A DNA stretch of 45,374 nucleotides from Flavobacterium sp. (lineage in GTDB: Bacteria; Bacteroidota; Bacteroidia; Flavobacteriales; Flavobacteriaceae). Positions 1 through 8,855 of the stretch are shown here, in pieces. Position 1 is the first letter of the stretch; each line of letters opens with the position of its first letter. Below the pieces are notes generated by a model. The model searched no databases. It was not told where the DNA came from and was given only the letters and a program-made list of their open reading frames with translations. Both the position numbers and the translations under genes were made by a program. The stretch covers positions 1-45,374 of the forward strand of contig NZ_JAIXYH010000048.1 of assembly GCF_027490375.1 (NCBI RefSeq), in the 5' to 3' direction.

Positions 1-522
1 AATCCTGATACTAAAAAAGCGTCTTTGCGAACTTTGCGTAAATCTTCGCGTTCTTTGCGGTTAAGCATTCAACAAGCTTGCGGACCGATGGAGTACAATG
101 TTCCACGAAGTTTTTCACAATGGACACCATGTTTGCCTTCGACCCGCTCACGTACCAGCTTTTTAACCGCACAGAATACACTGAACCTCACAGAATTTTG
201 CGCAATATGCTACCGTTGAGGAAAACACAGAACGTGTCAAGCCACCAAAAAACCGTACCATCCTTCGACAAGCTCAGGCACCAACGAATTGTGGCTTCAG
301 GTGAGCAAAACGAAACGTGCAGTGGTGAACTCAACGAAGTCTTAATACTAAAAAAGTCTTTGCACTCAGCCTTCGACAGGCTCAGGCTCCGACGATAAGT
401 GGATTAGGGCGGAATAATGAAACATAAAGTTGCGAAATCAGCTATTCGGATTGAAGCTTGAATAGGTTTTCCAACGAACGAACGTCGGATGGCGAATCTC
501 AATTCTGGGCACAGTTTGTTTT
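1..522. other. gene-free, repeat-rich intergenic region
   Basis: No convincing gene is present; the short open frames overlap one another and look random. The heptamer CTTTGCG occurs at 23, 32 and 53 with a variant (CTTCGCG) at 43, so about every 10 bases. A 17-mer of the form CCTTCGACAAGCTCAGG occurs at 262-278 and again, with one change, at 370-386. Both occurrences lie in intergenic text of a kind common in Bacteroidota. The strings CTAAAAAAGCGTCTTTGC (near 11) and CTAAAAAAGTCTTTGC (near 349) suggest an older duplication of about 340 bases. Confidence 0.6.
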
Positions 523-690
523 GCGTTAGGGATAGCAGCAGAAATGAAGGTGCGCCGTGGGCAGTTTTTGCAGCGGTGAAGCGGCGACCCAAGAAGCCGA
601 TTTACAGCTTGAAAAAACGCCCAAACGGCACACTTGAATTGCCGCGAATAGCCCGACGGCGCCGGAGGCACGACCCGCCGGGACGCCCAA
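523..690 (+). repeat. structured intergenic repeat, copy A
   Basis: This GC-rich, non-coding element begins GCGTTAGGGATAGCAGCAGA and ends in ACGCCC. Its start resembles the starts of the elements at 25758 and 38158 (GCGCTAAGGATTGCAGTGGA) and the reversed start of the element at 19181, so I place it in the same loose family. It lies just past the 3' end of the glgB gene, which points toward it. The function is unknown. Short open frames across it have no protein-like character. Confidence 0.55.
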
Positions 691-731
691 AAACTCATTA
701 ACGTGAATTCGATGTTTATGTCGACCGTAGC

Positions 732-2639
732 TTATTTACTTATTTTAAAAACGGCGACTCCCAAGGGTGGTAAGTTTACCGAAGCCGACTGTGCGCGACC
801 GTCCCAAGCTTGATCGTCGATTTTTATGGCTTTGTCGTTTACTACGCCGCTGCCGCCATACGCCAACTGATCGGAATTAAAAAGCTCCTTTAGCTTTCCT
901 TTCGCGGGAACGCCAATGCGGTAACCAGGGCGGACTACAGGAGTCATGTTGCAGACAATCACCAAATCATCCTTAGCATTTTCGCCTTTACGGATGTACG
1001 ACAAAACCGCATTTTGATGATCGGAATAGTTTATCCACTCAAATCCTTCGGGGCTAAACTGCTTTTCGTGCAGTGCTGGCTCCGACTTGTAGAGTTTATT
1101 TAGTGCCGTAATGGTAGCTTTTATGCCGCTGTGGTAGCCAAATTGAAGCAAATGCCAGTCTAAACTTCCTTCGAAATTCCACTCGGAACTTTGTCCGAAC
1201 TCGGCGCCCATAAACAATAATTTTGTTCCCGGATGCGTAAACATATAGCCGTACAACAAGCGCAAATTGGCAAATCGCTGCCACTCGTCGCCAACCATAC
1301 GACCTAAAATGGAGTGCTTTCCGTACACCACTTCGTCGTGCGAAAGCGGCAACATAAAGTTCTCTGAAAACGCATACGTCATGGAAAACGTAAGATCGTT
1401 CTGATGGTATTTTCGATACACGGTTTCCTTTTTGAAATACTGCAGAGTGTCGTGCATCCAGCCCATCATCCACTTCATACCAAAGCCGAGACCGCCGGCA
1501 AAAGTAGGGCGACTCACCATTGGAAACGACGTACTTTCTTCGGCTATTGTTTGAACTCCGTCGAAATTCGAGTATACGGCTTCGTTAAAATCTTTCAAAA
1601 AGCTGATGGTTTCGAGGTTTTCGCGTCCGCCATAGATGTTGGGTTCCCATTCGCCGTCTTTTCGGGAATAATCGAGATAGAGCATCGAGGCAACGGCATC
1701 CACGCGGAGTCCGTCGACATGAAACTGCTGTAACCAGAAAATGGCGTTGCTTATTAAAAACGAGCGTACTTCGTTACGTCCGTAGTTGAAAACCAAGCTT
1801 TTCCAATCGGGATGATATCCTTTTCGTCGGTCGGGATGTTCGTAAAGGTGTGATCCGTCGAAAAAACCGAGACCGTGGGCGTCGTCGGGAAAGTGTGAGG
1901 GCACCCAATCGAGTATCACACCAATACCTGCTTGGTGTAATTTATCAACTAAAAGTGCAAATTGGTCTGGATTTCCGAATCGCGACGTCGGCGCGAAATA
2001 GCCTACTAATTGATAACCCCAAGACGGATCGTACGGATATTCCATAACCGGCATGAATTCGACATGCGTAAATCCGGTTTCGAGCACGTATTCTACAAGC
2101 TGATCGCCTAATTCTTCGTAATTCAGGAATTTTCTGCCATCTCCAGGTCGGCGCCACGAGCCCAAATGCACTTCGTACACTGAAAACGGCTGGTTAAGTT
2201 GGTTGACTTTTGCGCGTTTTTTCATCCAGGCATCGTCTTTCCACTTGTAATTGTGTTTCCAAATTATGGATGCTGTACTGGGTGGCATTTCACAATAAAA
2301 CGCAAACGGATCGGCTTTTTCGGTTATGAGTCCGTTATGCGACTGGATTTTGAATTTATAGCGTGTTCCGGCTTTTACGTTTGGAATGAATCCTTCCCAA
2401 ATTCCTGATGAATCCCAGCGAACGAAAAGTTGATTTTCTCCTTGAACCCAATAATTGAAGTCGCCAATTACCGAAACAGTTCGTGCACTTGGTGCCCAAA
2501 CGGCAAAGTAAACGCCTTCTACACCATCGACAGTTAGCGGATGTGCTCCCAATTTTTCATACAACTGAAAGTGTTTTCCGGCTTTGAATAAATCGATGTC
2601 GAAGTCTGTAAATAGGGAAAAAGCTCGTGTTTGGTTCAT
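732..2639 (-). CDS. glgB: 1,4-alpha-glucan branching enzyme (GH13)
   Basis: The protein has 635 residues. It cleaves alpha-1,4 linkages in a linear glucan and re-attaches the piece as an alpha-1,6 branch in the cytoplasm. A CBM48-like N-terminal module (about 30-110) precedes a GH13 barrel. The catalytic triad is visible: Asp314 in GLRVDAVASM, Glu367 in TIAEEST and Asp435 in PLSHDEVVYG; the DWVPSHF and DPSWGYQ signatures are also intact. It is shorter than the E. coli enzyme, as is usual for GlgB without the extra N1 module. It is the last gene of a minus-strand operon and starts 6 bases after the maltokinase-type gene, so it would branch the chains made by GlgE. The assignment is firm. Confidence 0.95.
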   Translation of the reverse strand: MNQTRAFSLFTDFDIDLFKAGKHFQLYEKLGAHPLTVDGVEGVYFAVWAPSARTVSVIGDFNYWVQGENQLFVRWDSSGIWEGFIPNVKAGTRYKFKIQSHNGLITEKADPFAFYCEMPPSTASIIWKHNYKWKDDAWMKKRAKVNQLNQPFSVYEVHLGSWRRPGDGRKFLNYEELGDQLVEYVLETGFTHVEFMPVMEYPYDPSWGYQLVGYFAPTSRFGNPDQFALLVDKLHQAGIGVILDWVPSHFPDDAHGLGFFDGSHLYEHPDRRKGYHPDWKSLVFNYGRNEVRSFLISNAIFWLQQFHVDGLRVDAVASMLYLDYSRKDGEWEPNIYGGRENLETISFLKDFNEAVYSNFDGVQTIAEESTSFPMVSRPTFAGGLGFGMKWMMGWMHDTLQYFKKETVYRKYHQNDLTFSMTYAFSENFMLPLSHDEVVYGKHSILGRMVGDEWQRFANLRLLYGYMFTHPGTKLLFMGAEFGQSSEWNFEGSLDWHLLQFGYHSGIKATITALNKLYKSEPALHEKQFSPEGFEWINYSDHQNAVLSYIRKGENAKDDLVIVCNMTPVVRPGYRIGVPAKGKLKELFNSDQLAYGGSGVVNDKAIKIDDQAWDGRAQSASVNLPPLGVAVFKISK

Positions 2640-2645
2640 AGTTTT

Positions 2646-4280
2646 TTAGTTGTTAAAATGCATAATACTAGCAATTCCGCTAAGTGGAATCACAGCCCAA
2701 CGCGGACGCGAGTTGAGTTCGTAACCCAGTTCGTAGACCGCTTTTTCGAGTATGCAGTATTTTAGAAGGAAGTCGATTTCTTTTTTATAGCCAATATTTA
2801 AGTTACCCGCTTGCGCTACTTCGGTATAGGTTTGCAAAAATACGCCCACAAAGTAGTTAAACAATACTTCTCCCGCTTGGAAAAGCTCTTCTTGCGAATA
2901 CGGATATTTATCTTTGTTGTTGAAAATTGTTGCATAAATCGCATAATGAAAGGAGCGGAACATTCCGGCTACATCTTTCAACGGCGGTTGTTTTACCTTA
3001 CGATCGCGAATAGTGCTTTCTGGTTCGCCTTCAAAATCAAGTAAATAGAAGTCTTCGCCGTTTACCAACACCTGACCCAAGTGGTAATCGCCGTGAATAC
3101 GAATGCGTTCCGATTTCATTTTCGTCCAATCGAAATCTAAAAAGACTTTACGGATTTCCTTTTTGTTATCGAGAAACTGATTGGCCAATTCGAGCGCCAA
3201 GCCGTCGAGTTTGTGCAAATTGTTCTCTAGTATATTTAATCGGTTTTGGAACTGATATGTGAGGCGGTTTTTGAGCCAAACGGTATAATCGCCGTTGTAC
3301 GTGGTAGGAGTGAAAGCGGTATCGTGGATATCGCCGCCAAGCGCGATGTGCATTTCGGCAGTTCGTGTGGCTAGTGTGTGAATGCGAAGGAAAATGGATA
3401 GCCCAGCCCAATCGATGATTTCATGAGGAACTTCGTTGATTTTCAGCCGTTTGAAAAGCTCTATCTCTGGAAGCTTTGCAGTTTTAATTTTGCGAATCGC
3501 TAAATTGGAGAAAATACGATCGCATTCATCTAGCATAAATTGCCAAGCATCACCTTGATTTGGAACTAATTCTTGCATGAGTCCTAAGGTGATGTTGCCT
3601 TCAATTAAGCCAACACTTATAGAGCCATAGTATGCAGGCGAACTCTTGAAATCCATGCGTTCGGTAAGAAAACGACTGATTTCGTAATCTGGATTTGTAC
3701 TGATGTAAATGCGTCGAAAAATCTTCAGAACTAATTTGTTATTGAAGATGATCGAGGTGTTCGATTGTTCGACGCCCATAAAGCGCGACGATTCGTAGGC
3801 GGCTTCTTCTAACTTTTCGCCACGATGGAATTCAACCTTAGACGATTCTTTATCTTTACCAATTAAAATTCTATCGAACAGTAATTTACGGAAGTCTTCT
3901 TGATGTAATGCATCAACTAAAAATCCTTCCAAGCCATTCATTTTTACGGGCGCGATTATGGTGCTGGTATCCAATTCTTCGGCGGCCATAAATGAAATAG
4001 GCATGAAATAATGCTGGTAGAATGCTTCCTTAAAGTTAACCTCTAACAGTACGCCGTAGTACGTGTTCTTCTTGCTCGTTATTTTAAAGTGCTCGACTAC
4101 TTCGATATACTTCAACGTGCTTGCTTTTCCGCCGTACCAACGTTTATTGATGATGTAATTTTCGAGAATATCAGACGAAAATACTTTGACAAATTCGGCA
4201 TCTTCAAAAGCTGTTTTCCAGTCGGTTTTGAAAACAAACGGATTTTGATATTCTTCCAGATTGAGTTTGCTTTCGCTCAT
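2646..4280 (-). CDS. maltokinase (APH-like kinase of the GlgE pathway)
   Basis: The protein has 544 residues. The family phosphorylates maltose with ATP to give alpha-maltose-1-phosphate, the donor for GlgE. The N-terminal cap has RWYGGK (about 47-52), the signature of maltokinases and of the kinase half of TreS-Mak fusions. The catalytic loop is HGDYHLGQ (396-403, catalytic Asp398) and the metal-binding motif is DFEGEP (Asp415 first). It lies between glgE (2-base gap) and glgB (6-base gap), so one transcript should carry all three. Here it is a stand-alone protein. The trehalose synthase that usually supplies maltose, and is often fused to this kinase, is not in the window. Maltokinase function is inferred from motifs plus context. 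Confidence 0.88.
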   Translation of the reverse strand: MSESKLNLEEYQNPFVFKTDWKTAFEDAEFVKVFSSDILENYIINKRWYGGKASTLKYIEVVEHFKITSKKNTYYGVLLEVNFKEAFYQHYFMPISFMAAEELDTSTIIAPVKMNGLEGFLVDALHQEDFRKLLFDRILIGKDKESSKVEFHRGEKLEEAAYESSRFMGVEQSNTSIIFNNKLVLKIFRRIYISTNPDYEISRFLTERMDFKSSPAYYGSISVGLIEGNITLGLMQELVPNQGDAWQFMLDECDRIFSNLAIRKIKTAKLPEIELFKRLKINEVPHEIIDWAGLSIFLRIHTLATRTAEMHIALGGDIHDTAFTPTTYNGDYTVWLKNRLTYQFQNRLNILENNLHKLDGLALELANQFLDNKKEIRKVFLDFDWTKMKSERIRIHGDYHLGQVLVNGEDFYLLDFEGEPESTIRDRKVKQPPLKDVAGMFRSFHYAIYATIFNNKDKYPYSQEELFQAGEVLFNYFVGVFLQTYTEVAQAGNLNIGYKKEIDFLLKYCILEKAVYELGYELNSRPRWAVIPLSGIASIMHFNN

Positions 4281-4282
4281 GG

Positions 4283-6214
4283 TTATGCGATTTTAAACAA
4301 ATGAAAAGGCAATTCGGGTTTCAACTCAACAAAATTCCATTCTTTATCCCACCAATAGGTATTTCCTGTGATTTGATCGGTGAGTTGCAACGGATTACTT
4401 CCGATTTTTTCTATCGGAATGCGCACGCTGGTTTGAATCGGAAACTGATCGTTCAGGCTAACAACCATTAAAGTGCGATCAGAGAAATTGTCGTTGTACT
4501 TGATGTACGCCATTACGCTGTCGCTTCCTGTGTCGCAGAAAATAATGTTATTGGTTTGTTGTAGCGATTCGTGTGCACGACGTAGGAAGTTTAAACGCGT
4601 GATCAACATAATCAGTTTGTTTTTGTGGTTCCAATCCCAGTGATACACTTCGTATTTTTCGGAATTTAGATATTCTTCTTTGCCGGCTGCCATAGGTGTG
4701 GAGACCATATATTCGAAAACCGGACCGTAAATGCCCACGCTCGAACTCAACGTAGCAGCTAAGAAATAGCGTTGTAAATGTTTGCTTTCGTTGGCAAATT
4801 GCAGGCCAAACGGATTGATATCGGGTGTATTTGGCCAGAAATTCGGGCGGTAAAATTCCTTCTGTTCGGTTTGAGTAAGTTCTTCAACGTATTGCTGCAA
4901 TTCTTGTTTGGTGTTACGCCAAGTAAAGTAGGTGTACGATTGTGTAAACCCTTGTTTTGCTAGCTCGTTCATGATTTTCGGACGCGTGAAAGCCTCTGAA
5001 AGGAACAATACATCAGGATGTTTTTTCTTAATTTCAGAAATTAACCAACCCCAGAAATAGAACGGTTTTGTATGTGGGTTATCCACGCGGAATACTTTGA
5101 TGTCGCATTCTTCAATCCAAAACAGCGCTGTCGATAAAAGTTCGTTCCACAAATTCTCCCAATCGGCAGACTCGAAATAAATCGGTTGAATATCTTGATA
5201 TTTCTTTGGTGGATTTTCTGCATACTGTACAGTTCCGTCCGGACGCCATTTAAACCATTCTTTATGTTCTTTTACCCACGGATGGTCGGGAGCTGCTTGC
5301 AAGGCGTAATCCATGGCTACTTCGATTCCTAGAACTTTCGCGGCTTGCACGAGCGCTTTGAAATCGTCGATAGTTCCTAAATCGGGGTGCGTGGCTTTAT
5401 GACCGCCGTATTGAGAACCGATGCCCCAAGGAGAACCCACATCGCCTGGTTCGGCATTCGTTGCATTATTTTTTCCTTTACGGTTTACTTCGCCAATCGG
5501 ATGAATAGGAGGGAAGTACAAAGTGTCGAATCCCATTTCGGCGACACGTGGCAGCAATCGTTCGCAATCTTTAAATGTTCCGTGTTTGCCTGGCTCTTGT
5601 GACGCTGAACGCGGAAAAAATTCGTACCAAGTACTGAACAAAGCTTTCTTACGATCAACGTAGGCTTGTAATTCGGCTGATGTATTGGCAAGGAAACGTT
5701 CGGGATATTTTTTGAAAATTGCGGTTAGTTCGGGCGACATTGCGTGTTGAATCGCTTCGTGATAGTCTTTTTCAGACTTAAAAATCTTTTCGACTTCTTT
5801 TAAATAAGCTTTTTCTTCTTTGGTAGCTTGTTTTTGAATGGCTTTCACATATTCGGCGCCTTCGAGTAACTCGGATTTTACGTGTTGCGAATCGTGAATT
5901 TTACGTTCAGTTCCGTGTTGCCAATTGAGTGCATAATCGACCCAACCTTCGATTTGATAGGTGTAGAAACCTTGTTTTTCAACTTGAAACGTAGCTTCAT
6001 AGCCGTCGTTTTGTGTAGGTTTCATGCGTACTTCCGACCAATTTTTATCGGATTCGTGTTTGTATTTTAATGCAACTTCGATCAAATCGTGACCGTCGCC
6101 AAAAACATCAGCGGTTACGTGAATGTATTGCCCAACAATGCGTTTGATGGCAAATGCCCCGTTGTCGAGTTGTGGTTTTACGTTTTCAATGATAATTCGG
6201 GTTTGATTGCGCAT
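4283..6214 (-). CDS. glgE: alpha-1,4-glucan:maltose-1-phosphate maltosyltransferase (GH13_3)
   Basis: The protein has 643 residues. It transfers maltosyl units from maltose-1-phosphate to the non-reducing end of alpha-1,4-glucan. The N-terminal part (about 1-110) fits the DUF3416 beta-sandwich. The GH13 barrel follows, with nucleophile Asp378 in FRVDNPHTKP and acid/base Glu407 in FLSEAFTRP; both motifs are diagnostic of GlgE within GH13. The stretch DTLYFPPIHPIG (about 230-241) is also typical. It is the first gene of the operon glgE-maltokinase-glgB. The space of about 107 bases before the divergent hydrolase gene must hold its promoter, but I found no exact TAnnTTTG box on this strand (nearest AATTTTTG). 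Confidence 0.94.
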   Translation of the reverse strand: MRNQTRIIIENVKPQLDNGAFAIKRIVGQYIHVTADVFGDGHDLIEVALKYKHESDKNWSEVRMKPTQNDGYEATFQVEKQGFYTYQIEGWVDYALNWQHGTERKIHDSQHVKSELLEGAEYVKAIQKQATKEEKAYLKEVEKIFKSEKDYHEAIQHAMSPELTAIFKKYPERFLANTSAELQAYVDRKKALFSTWYEFFPRSASQEPGKHGTFKDCERLLPRVAEMGFDTLYFPPIHPIGEVNRKGKNNATNAEPGDVGSPWGIGSQYGGHKATHPDLGTIDDFKALVQAAKVLGIEVAMDYALQAAPDHPWVKEHKEWFKWRPDGTVQYAENPPKKYQDIQPIYFESADWENLWNELLSTALFWIEECDIKVFRVDNPHTKPFYFWGWLISEIKKKHPDVLFLSEAFTRPKIMNELAKQGFTQSYTYFTWRNTKQELQQYVEELTQTEQKEFYRPNFWPNTPDINPFGLQFANESKHLQRYFLAATLSSSVGIYGPVFEYMVSTPMAAGKEEYLNSEKYEVYHWDWNHKNKLIMLITRLNFLRRAHESLQQTNNIIFCDTGSDSVMAYIKYNDNFSDRTLMVVSLNDQFPIQTSVRIPIEKIGSNPLQLTDQITGNTYWWDKEWNFVELKPELPFHLFKIA

Positions 6215-6321
6215 TTTGTGTTTTTTTTATGACACGGAAATTTAGCAAAAATTCGATAATGCGGTAACTTGCGTGAAGTTTTGCGAAAAAAGCAAAGAAT
6301 TTCACTAAACGTATTTTTGCA

Positions 6322-7158
6322 TTGAAAATTCCAATAGCCATAAGGCGTTCCGCCAAATTATTAGCAGTTATTTCACCGAAATTGGCAACTCGATTTGCAG
6401 TGAAATTATTCATTAGTCCGCTCCGACACGACATTCCCAAACGAGAACTCGACTACGACCGAAAGACTACGCACCAACGTATTTATATAGATGCCATTCA
6501 AAAAGAAATCGAAGTGTACGTTTACGGAAGCGGTTCGCAAACGATTCTGATTTCGCACGGTTGGAGTGGTCGCGGTACTCAACTGTTTAAAATTGCTGAA
6601 CGTTTGACAAAAATGGGTTTTCGAGTGGTAAGCTTCGATGGTCCGTCGCACGGCAGATCGACCGGGAAAACGACGCTAATGATCGAATTTATTGCGAGTA
6701 TTTTGCAGTTGCAGAAAGAATTCGGTGGTTTTTACGCTGCCGTTGGGCATTCTTTGGGCGGTATGTCGATTTTAAACGCGGCCGTTCGCGGTTTGGAAGT
6801 GGAAAAATTGGTAACGATTGGTGCTGGAGACGTTATTTACGACATCATATTGGATTTTGTGAAGCAGCTCGGACTCGACGAAAGTTACGCAAAGCGTATG
6901 CAAAATTATTTTGAAAAGAAATACCAGATGAAGATGCACGATTTATCGGCTTCGGTAGCAGCGGCTGAAGTAAAAAAGCCAACGCTGATTGTGCACGATA
7001 AGCAAGACGATGATGTTTCGGTAACTTGTGCATACGCTGTTGCAGAAAAGTTAGAAAACGGAACCTTGCTAATTACCGAGCGTTTGGGACATCGCAAGAT
7101 TTTAGGTGATACCGACGTTATCAACCAAATAGCCGATTTTTTACGTATAGATAACTAA
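6322..7158 (+). CDS. alpha/beta hydrolase
   Basis: The predicted protein has 278 residues and no signal peptide. The nucleophile elbow is GHSLGG (Ser144), the acid is probably Asp230 in DKQDDDVS, and the histidine is His257 in ERLGHRKI. The oxyanion region is SHGWSGRG (about 78-85). The substrate is unknown; this is the general cytoplasmic esterase/thioesterase-like group. The only start before the family-like N-terminus (SPKLATRFAVKLF) is TTG at 6322; the next ATG is about 90 codons in and would remove the core. A TATTTTTG string at 6312-6319 would put the transcript start almost on this TTG, so the start is uncertain. The msrB pair follows after 10 bases, probably on the same transcript. 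Confidence 0.82.
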   Translation: MKIPIAIRRSAKLLAVISPKLATRFAVKLFISPLRHDIPKRELDYDRKTTHQRIYIDAIQKEIEVYVYGSGSQTILISHGWSGRGTQLFKIAERLTKMGFRVVSFDGPSHGRSTGKTTLMIEFIASILQLQKEFGGFYAAVGHSLGGMSILNAAVRGLEVEKLVTIGAGDVIYDIILDFVKQLGLDESYAKRMQNYFEKKYQMKMHDLSASVAAAEVKKPTLIVHDKQDDDVSVTCAYAVAEKLENGTLLITERLGHRKILGDTDVINQIADFLRIDN

Positions 7159-7168
7159 AAGATTTTTT

Positions 7169-7672
7169 ATGAAAAGATTCATTTTAATGTTTGTTTTGCT
7201 GTTTCAACTGACCGCCTGCAACGGACAAAATAAAACAGCTGTAAAAGAAGAGCCAGCAGTTGACGCAAAGTCTGAATTGCCAAAAACCGACGCTGAATGG
7301 CAGAAAGTACTGACTCCTGAACAATACGAGGTTTTACGCGAGAAAGGCACCGAGCGCCCGTTTACTGGCGTGTATGTTGATCATTTTGAAAAAGGACATT
7401 ACGCTTGTGCGGCATGCGGAAATGTCTTGTTTACATCGGATTCGAAGTTTAAAAGCGATTGCGGATGGCCTTCGTTTGATCAAGCGATTAAAGGCAGTGT
7501 GAAATACACACAAGACACTAGTTTCGGAATGGTGCGCACTGAAGTTACCTGTGCGAAGTGCGACGGACATTTGGGACACGTTTTCGACGACGGACCGACC
7601 GACACAACAGGTAAACGTTTTTGCACAAATTCGATTTCTATAACATTTGTACCTGAAAAAAAACAGCGATGA
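7169..7672 (+). CDS. msrB: peptide methionine (R)-S-oxide reductase, predicted lipoprotein
   Basis: The protein has 167 residues. It reduces methionine-R-sulfoxide in damaged proteins. The N-terminus is a lipoprotein signal with lipobox LTAC (Cys17), so the enzyme probably acts outside the cytoplasm, anchored to a membrane. The SelR domain (about 40-160) has the zinc cysteines 80/83 (CAAC) and 128/131 (CAKC), CGWPSF with Cys98, GHLGHVFDDGP, and the nucleophile Cys152 in RFCTNS. It shares a 4-base stop/start overlap (ATGA) with the next msrB, so the two are translationally coupled. Exported enzymes of this type need an electron donor across the membrane; none is visible nearby. Confidence 0.93.
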   Translation: MKRFILMFVLLFQLTACNGQNKTAVKEEPAVDAKSELPKTDAEWQKVLTPEQYEVLREKGTERPFTGVYVDHFEKGHYACAACGNVLFTSDSKFKSDCGWPSFDQAIKGSVKYTQDTSFGMVRTEVTCAKCDGHLGHVFDDGPTDTTGKRFCTNSISITFVPEKKQR

Positions 7673-8070
7673 GTTATCCAATAAATAAAACCGAACAAGA
7701 ATGGCTCGCCGAATTGGGCCCCGAGCGCTACAAAATTTTAAGAGGAAAAGGAACGGAGTTTCCGCACAGTGGCAAGTACAATTTGCATTTTGAATCGGGA
7801 ACGTATGTTTGCGGAGCTTGTAAAACGCCTTTGTTTGAAAGCGCATCGAAGTTTAACGCGCATTGCGGCTGGCCGTCGTTTGATGCGTCGATTCCAGGTA
7901 AGGTGGCTTATGTGGAGGATCGTTCGCATGGCATGATACGCACGGAAATTCTTTGTGCGAGTTGTGGTTCGCATTTAGGACACGTTTTTGATGACGGCCC
8001 GACTGAAACAGGAACGCGTTATTGTGTGAATTCGTTGAGTGTTGATTTTATGGGTGAGGACATTCGTTAG
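7669..8070 (+). CDS. msrB: peptide methionine (R)-S-oxide reductase, cytoplasmic
   Basis: The protein has 133 residues, with no signal peptide, and covers just the SelR domain. Zinc cysteines are 48/51 (CGAC) and 96/99 (CASC); CGWPSF contains Cys66; the nucleophile is Cys119 in RYCVNS. It overlaps the preceding lipoprotein msrB by 4 bases and looks like its tandem paralogue, so the pair would repair methionine-R-sulfoxide on both sides of the inner membrane. The frame ends just before a convergent small membrane-protein gene. Identification is firm. Confidence 0.93.
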   Translation: MSYPINKTEQEWLAELGPERYKILRGKGTEFPHSGKYNLHFESGTYVCGACKTPLFESASKFNAHCGWPSFDASIPGKVAYVEDRSHGMIRTEILCASCGSHLGHVFDDGPTETGTRYCVNSLSVDFMGEDIR

Positions 8071-8113
8071 CGGCTTATAAAGCAAACATTTTTTAACCCA
8101 TGTTTTCGATTTC

Positions 8114-8614
8114 TTAAAGTACCCAGCCAATGAAGAGCTTTACAATGAGGTACGTAGCAATCGTTAACAGATAGCAAATAATCGTAAACTTAGATAATCC
8201 GGCAAACAGCTCCTTTTTGGAGTAACACAGCCATGCGCATAGAAAAAAACAAGGCGACTTTATCAGAGTATAGACGAAAAACGTCTCGATATCATTTAAA
8301 AATTTTAAGCATGTAAGATTCAAGACTAGATTACTAATAAAAAAAATATACGGACTAGTTAAGATTAGAATGCCAAACAGTTGGCTGTAGTTTCTTATGA
8401 ATCGCAAGAGGTATAAGGAAACCAGCGTTAAAAGTATTTCAATAAATACTTCAAATCCTAGTCGATACCACGTTATCGTAATCAATTCTTGGTTTTCGGA
8501 AAACGTAAAAAAATCTCTAAAATATAAGCGACCGAAAAAAATTGAAACCAATCGAAAAACCACAAGAAATACGACGCTAAAAAGCGTAACAAAAAATCCC
8601 TTAACGTAATGCAT
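8114..8614 (-). CDS. hypothetical four-helix membrane protein
   Basis: The protein has 166 residues and is strongly hydrophobic. I see about four membrane segments: near 8-28, 52-70, 80-100 and 140-162, with a further weak one around 112-128. No family is recognised and no catalytic motif stands out. It is convergent with msrB and has about 240 bases of apparently empty sequence upstream. The coding strand is AT-rich and the codon pattern is less clearly gene-like than its neighbours, so this could be a fast-evolving or decaying gene. Confidence 0.55.
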   Translation of the reverse strand: MHYVKGFFVTLFSVVFLVVFRLVSIFFGRLYFRDFFTFSENQELITITWYRLGFEVFIEILLTLVSLYLLRFIRNYSQLFGILILTSPYIFFISNLVLNLTCLKFLNDIETFFVYTLIKSPCFFLCAWLCYSKKELFAGLSKFTIICYLLTIATYLIVKLFIGWVL

Positions 8615-8810
8615 TTAGAATTTAAAAATTAAAGCCAAAACTAGCGAGTTAAGAAAAAAGATAATTTGAAACGGGCGGATTAAATTTTACCTGAAACTTC
8701 GATTGTTTACCATCTTACTTGCTTAACTGCGGATAAACAACTTAATGATATTGCGGTTCTCGAGACAATTTTAGTCAAGATTCAAAACTAATCTAAGCAA
8801 CTTTATCATC

Positions 8811-8837
8811 AAAAAAAAGCCACATAGTTGTGACTTT
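8811..8837 (-). terminator. intrinsic terminator of the cysteine synthase-type gene
   Basis: Read on the minus strand there is a hairpin, AAAG then CACA paired across a four-base loop with one internal mismatch (AAAGTCACAACTATGTGGCTTT), followed at once by a run of eight T. It lies about 19 bases past the stop codon at 8856. Confidence 0.7.
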
Positions 8838-8855
8838 GAAATTTTTGGTAGAAAG

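Noticed and set aside
23..59. A possible CRISPR-like short repeat array
   Set aside because: The repeats are 7 bases long, about 10 bases apart and without unique spacers; no cas gene is present.
25..701. Several overlapping short frames near the left edge
   Set aside because: They overlap in different frames across repeat-like DNA and none has protein-like composition.
7334..7846. A 170-codon minus-strand frame opposite the msrB pair
   Set aside because: It is a shadow of two well-supported SelR genes.
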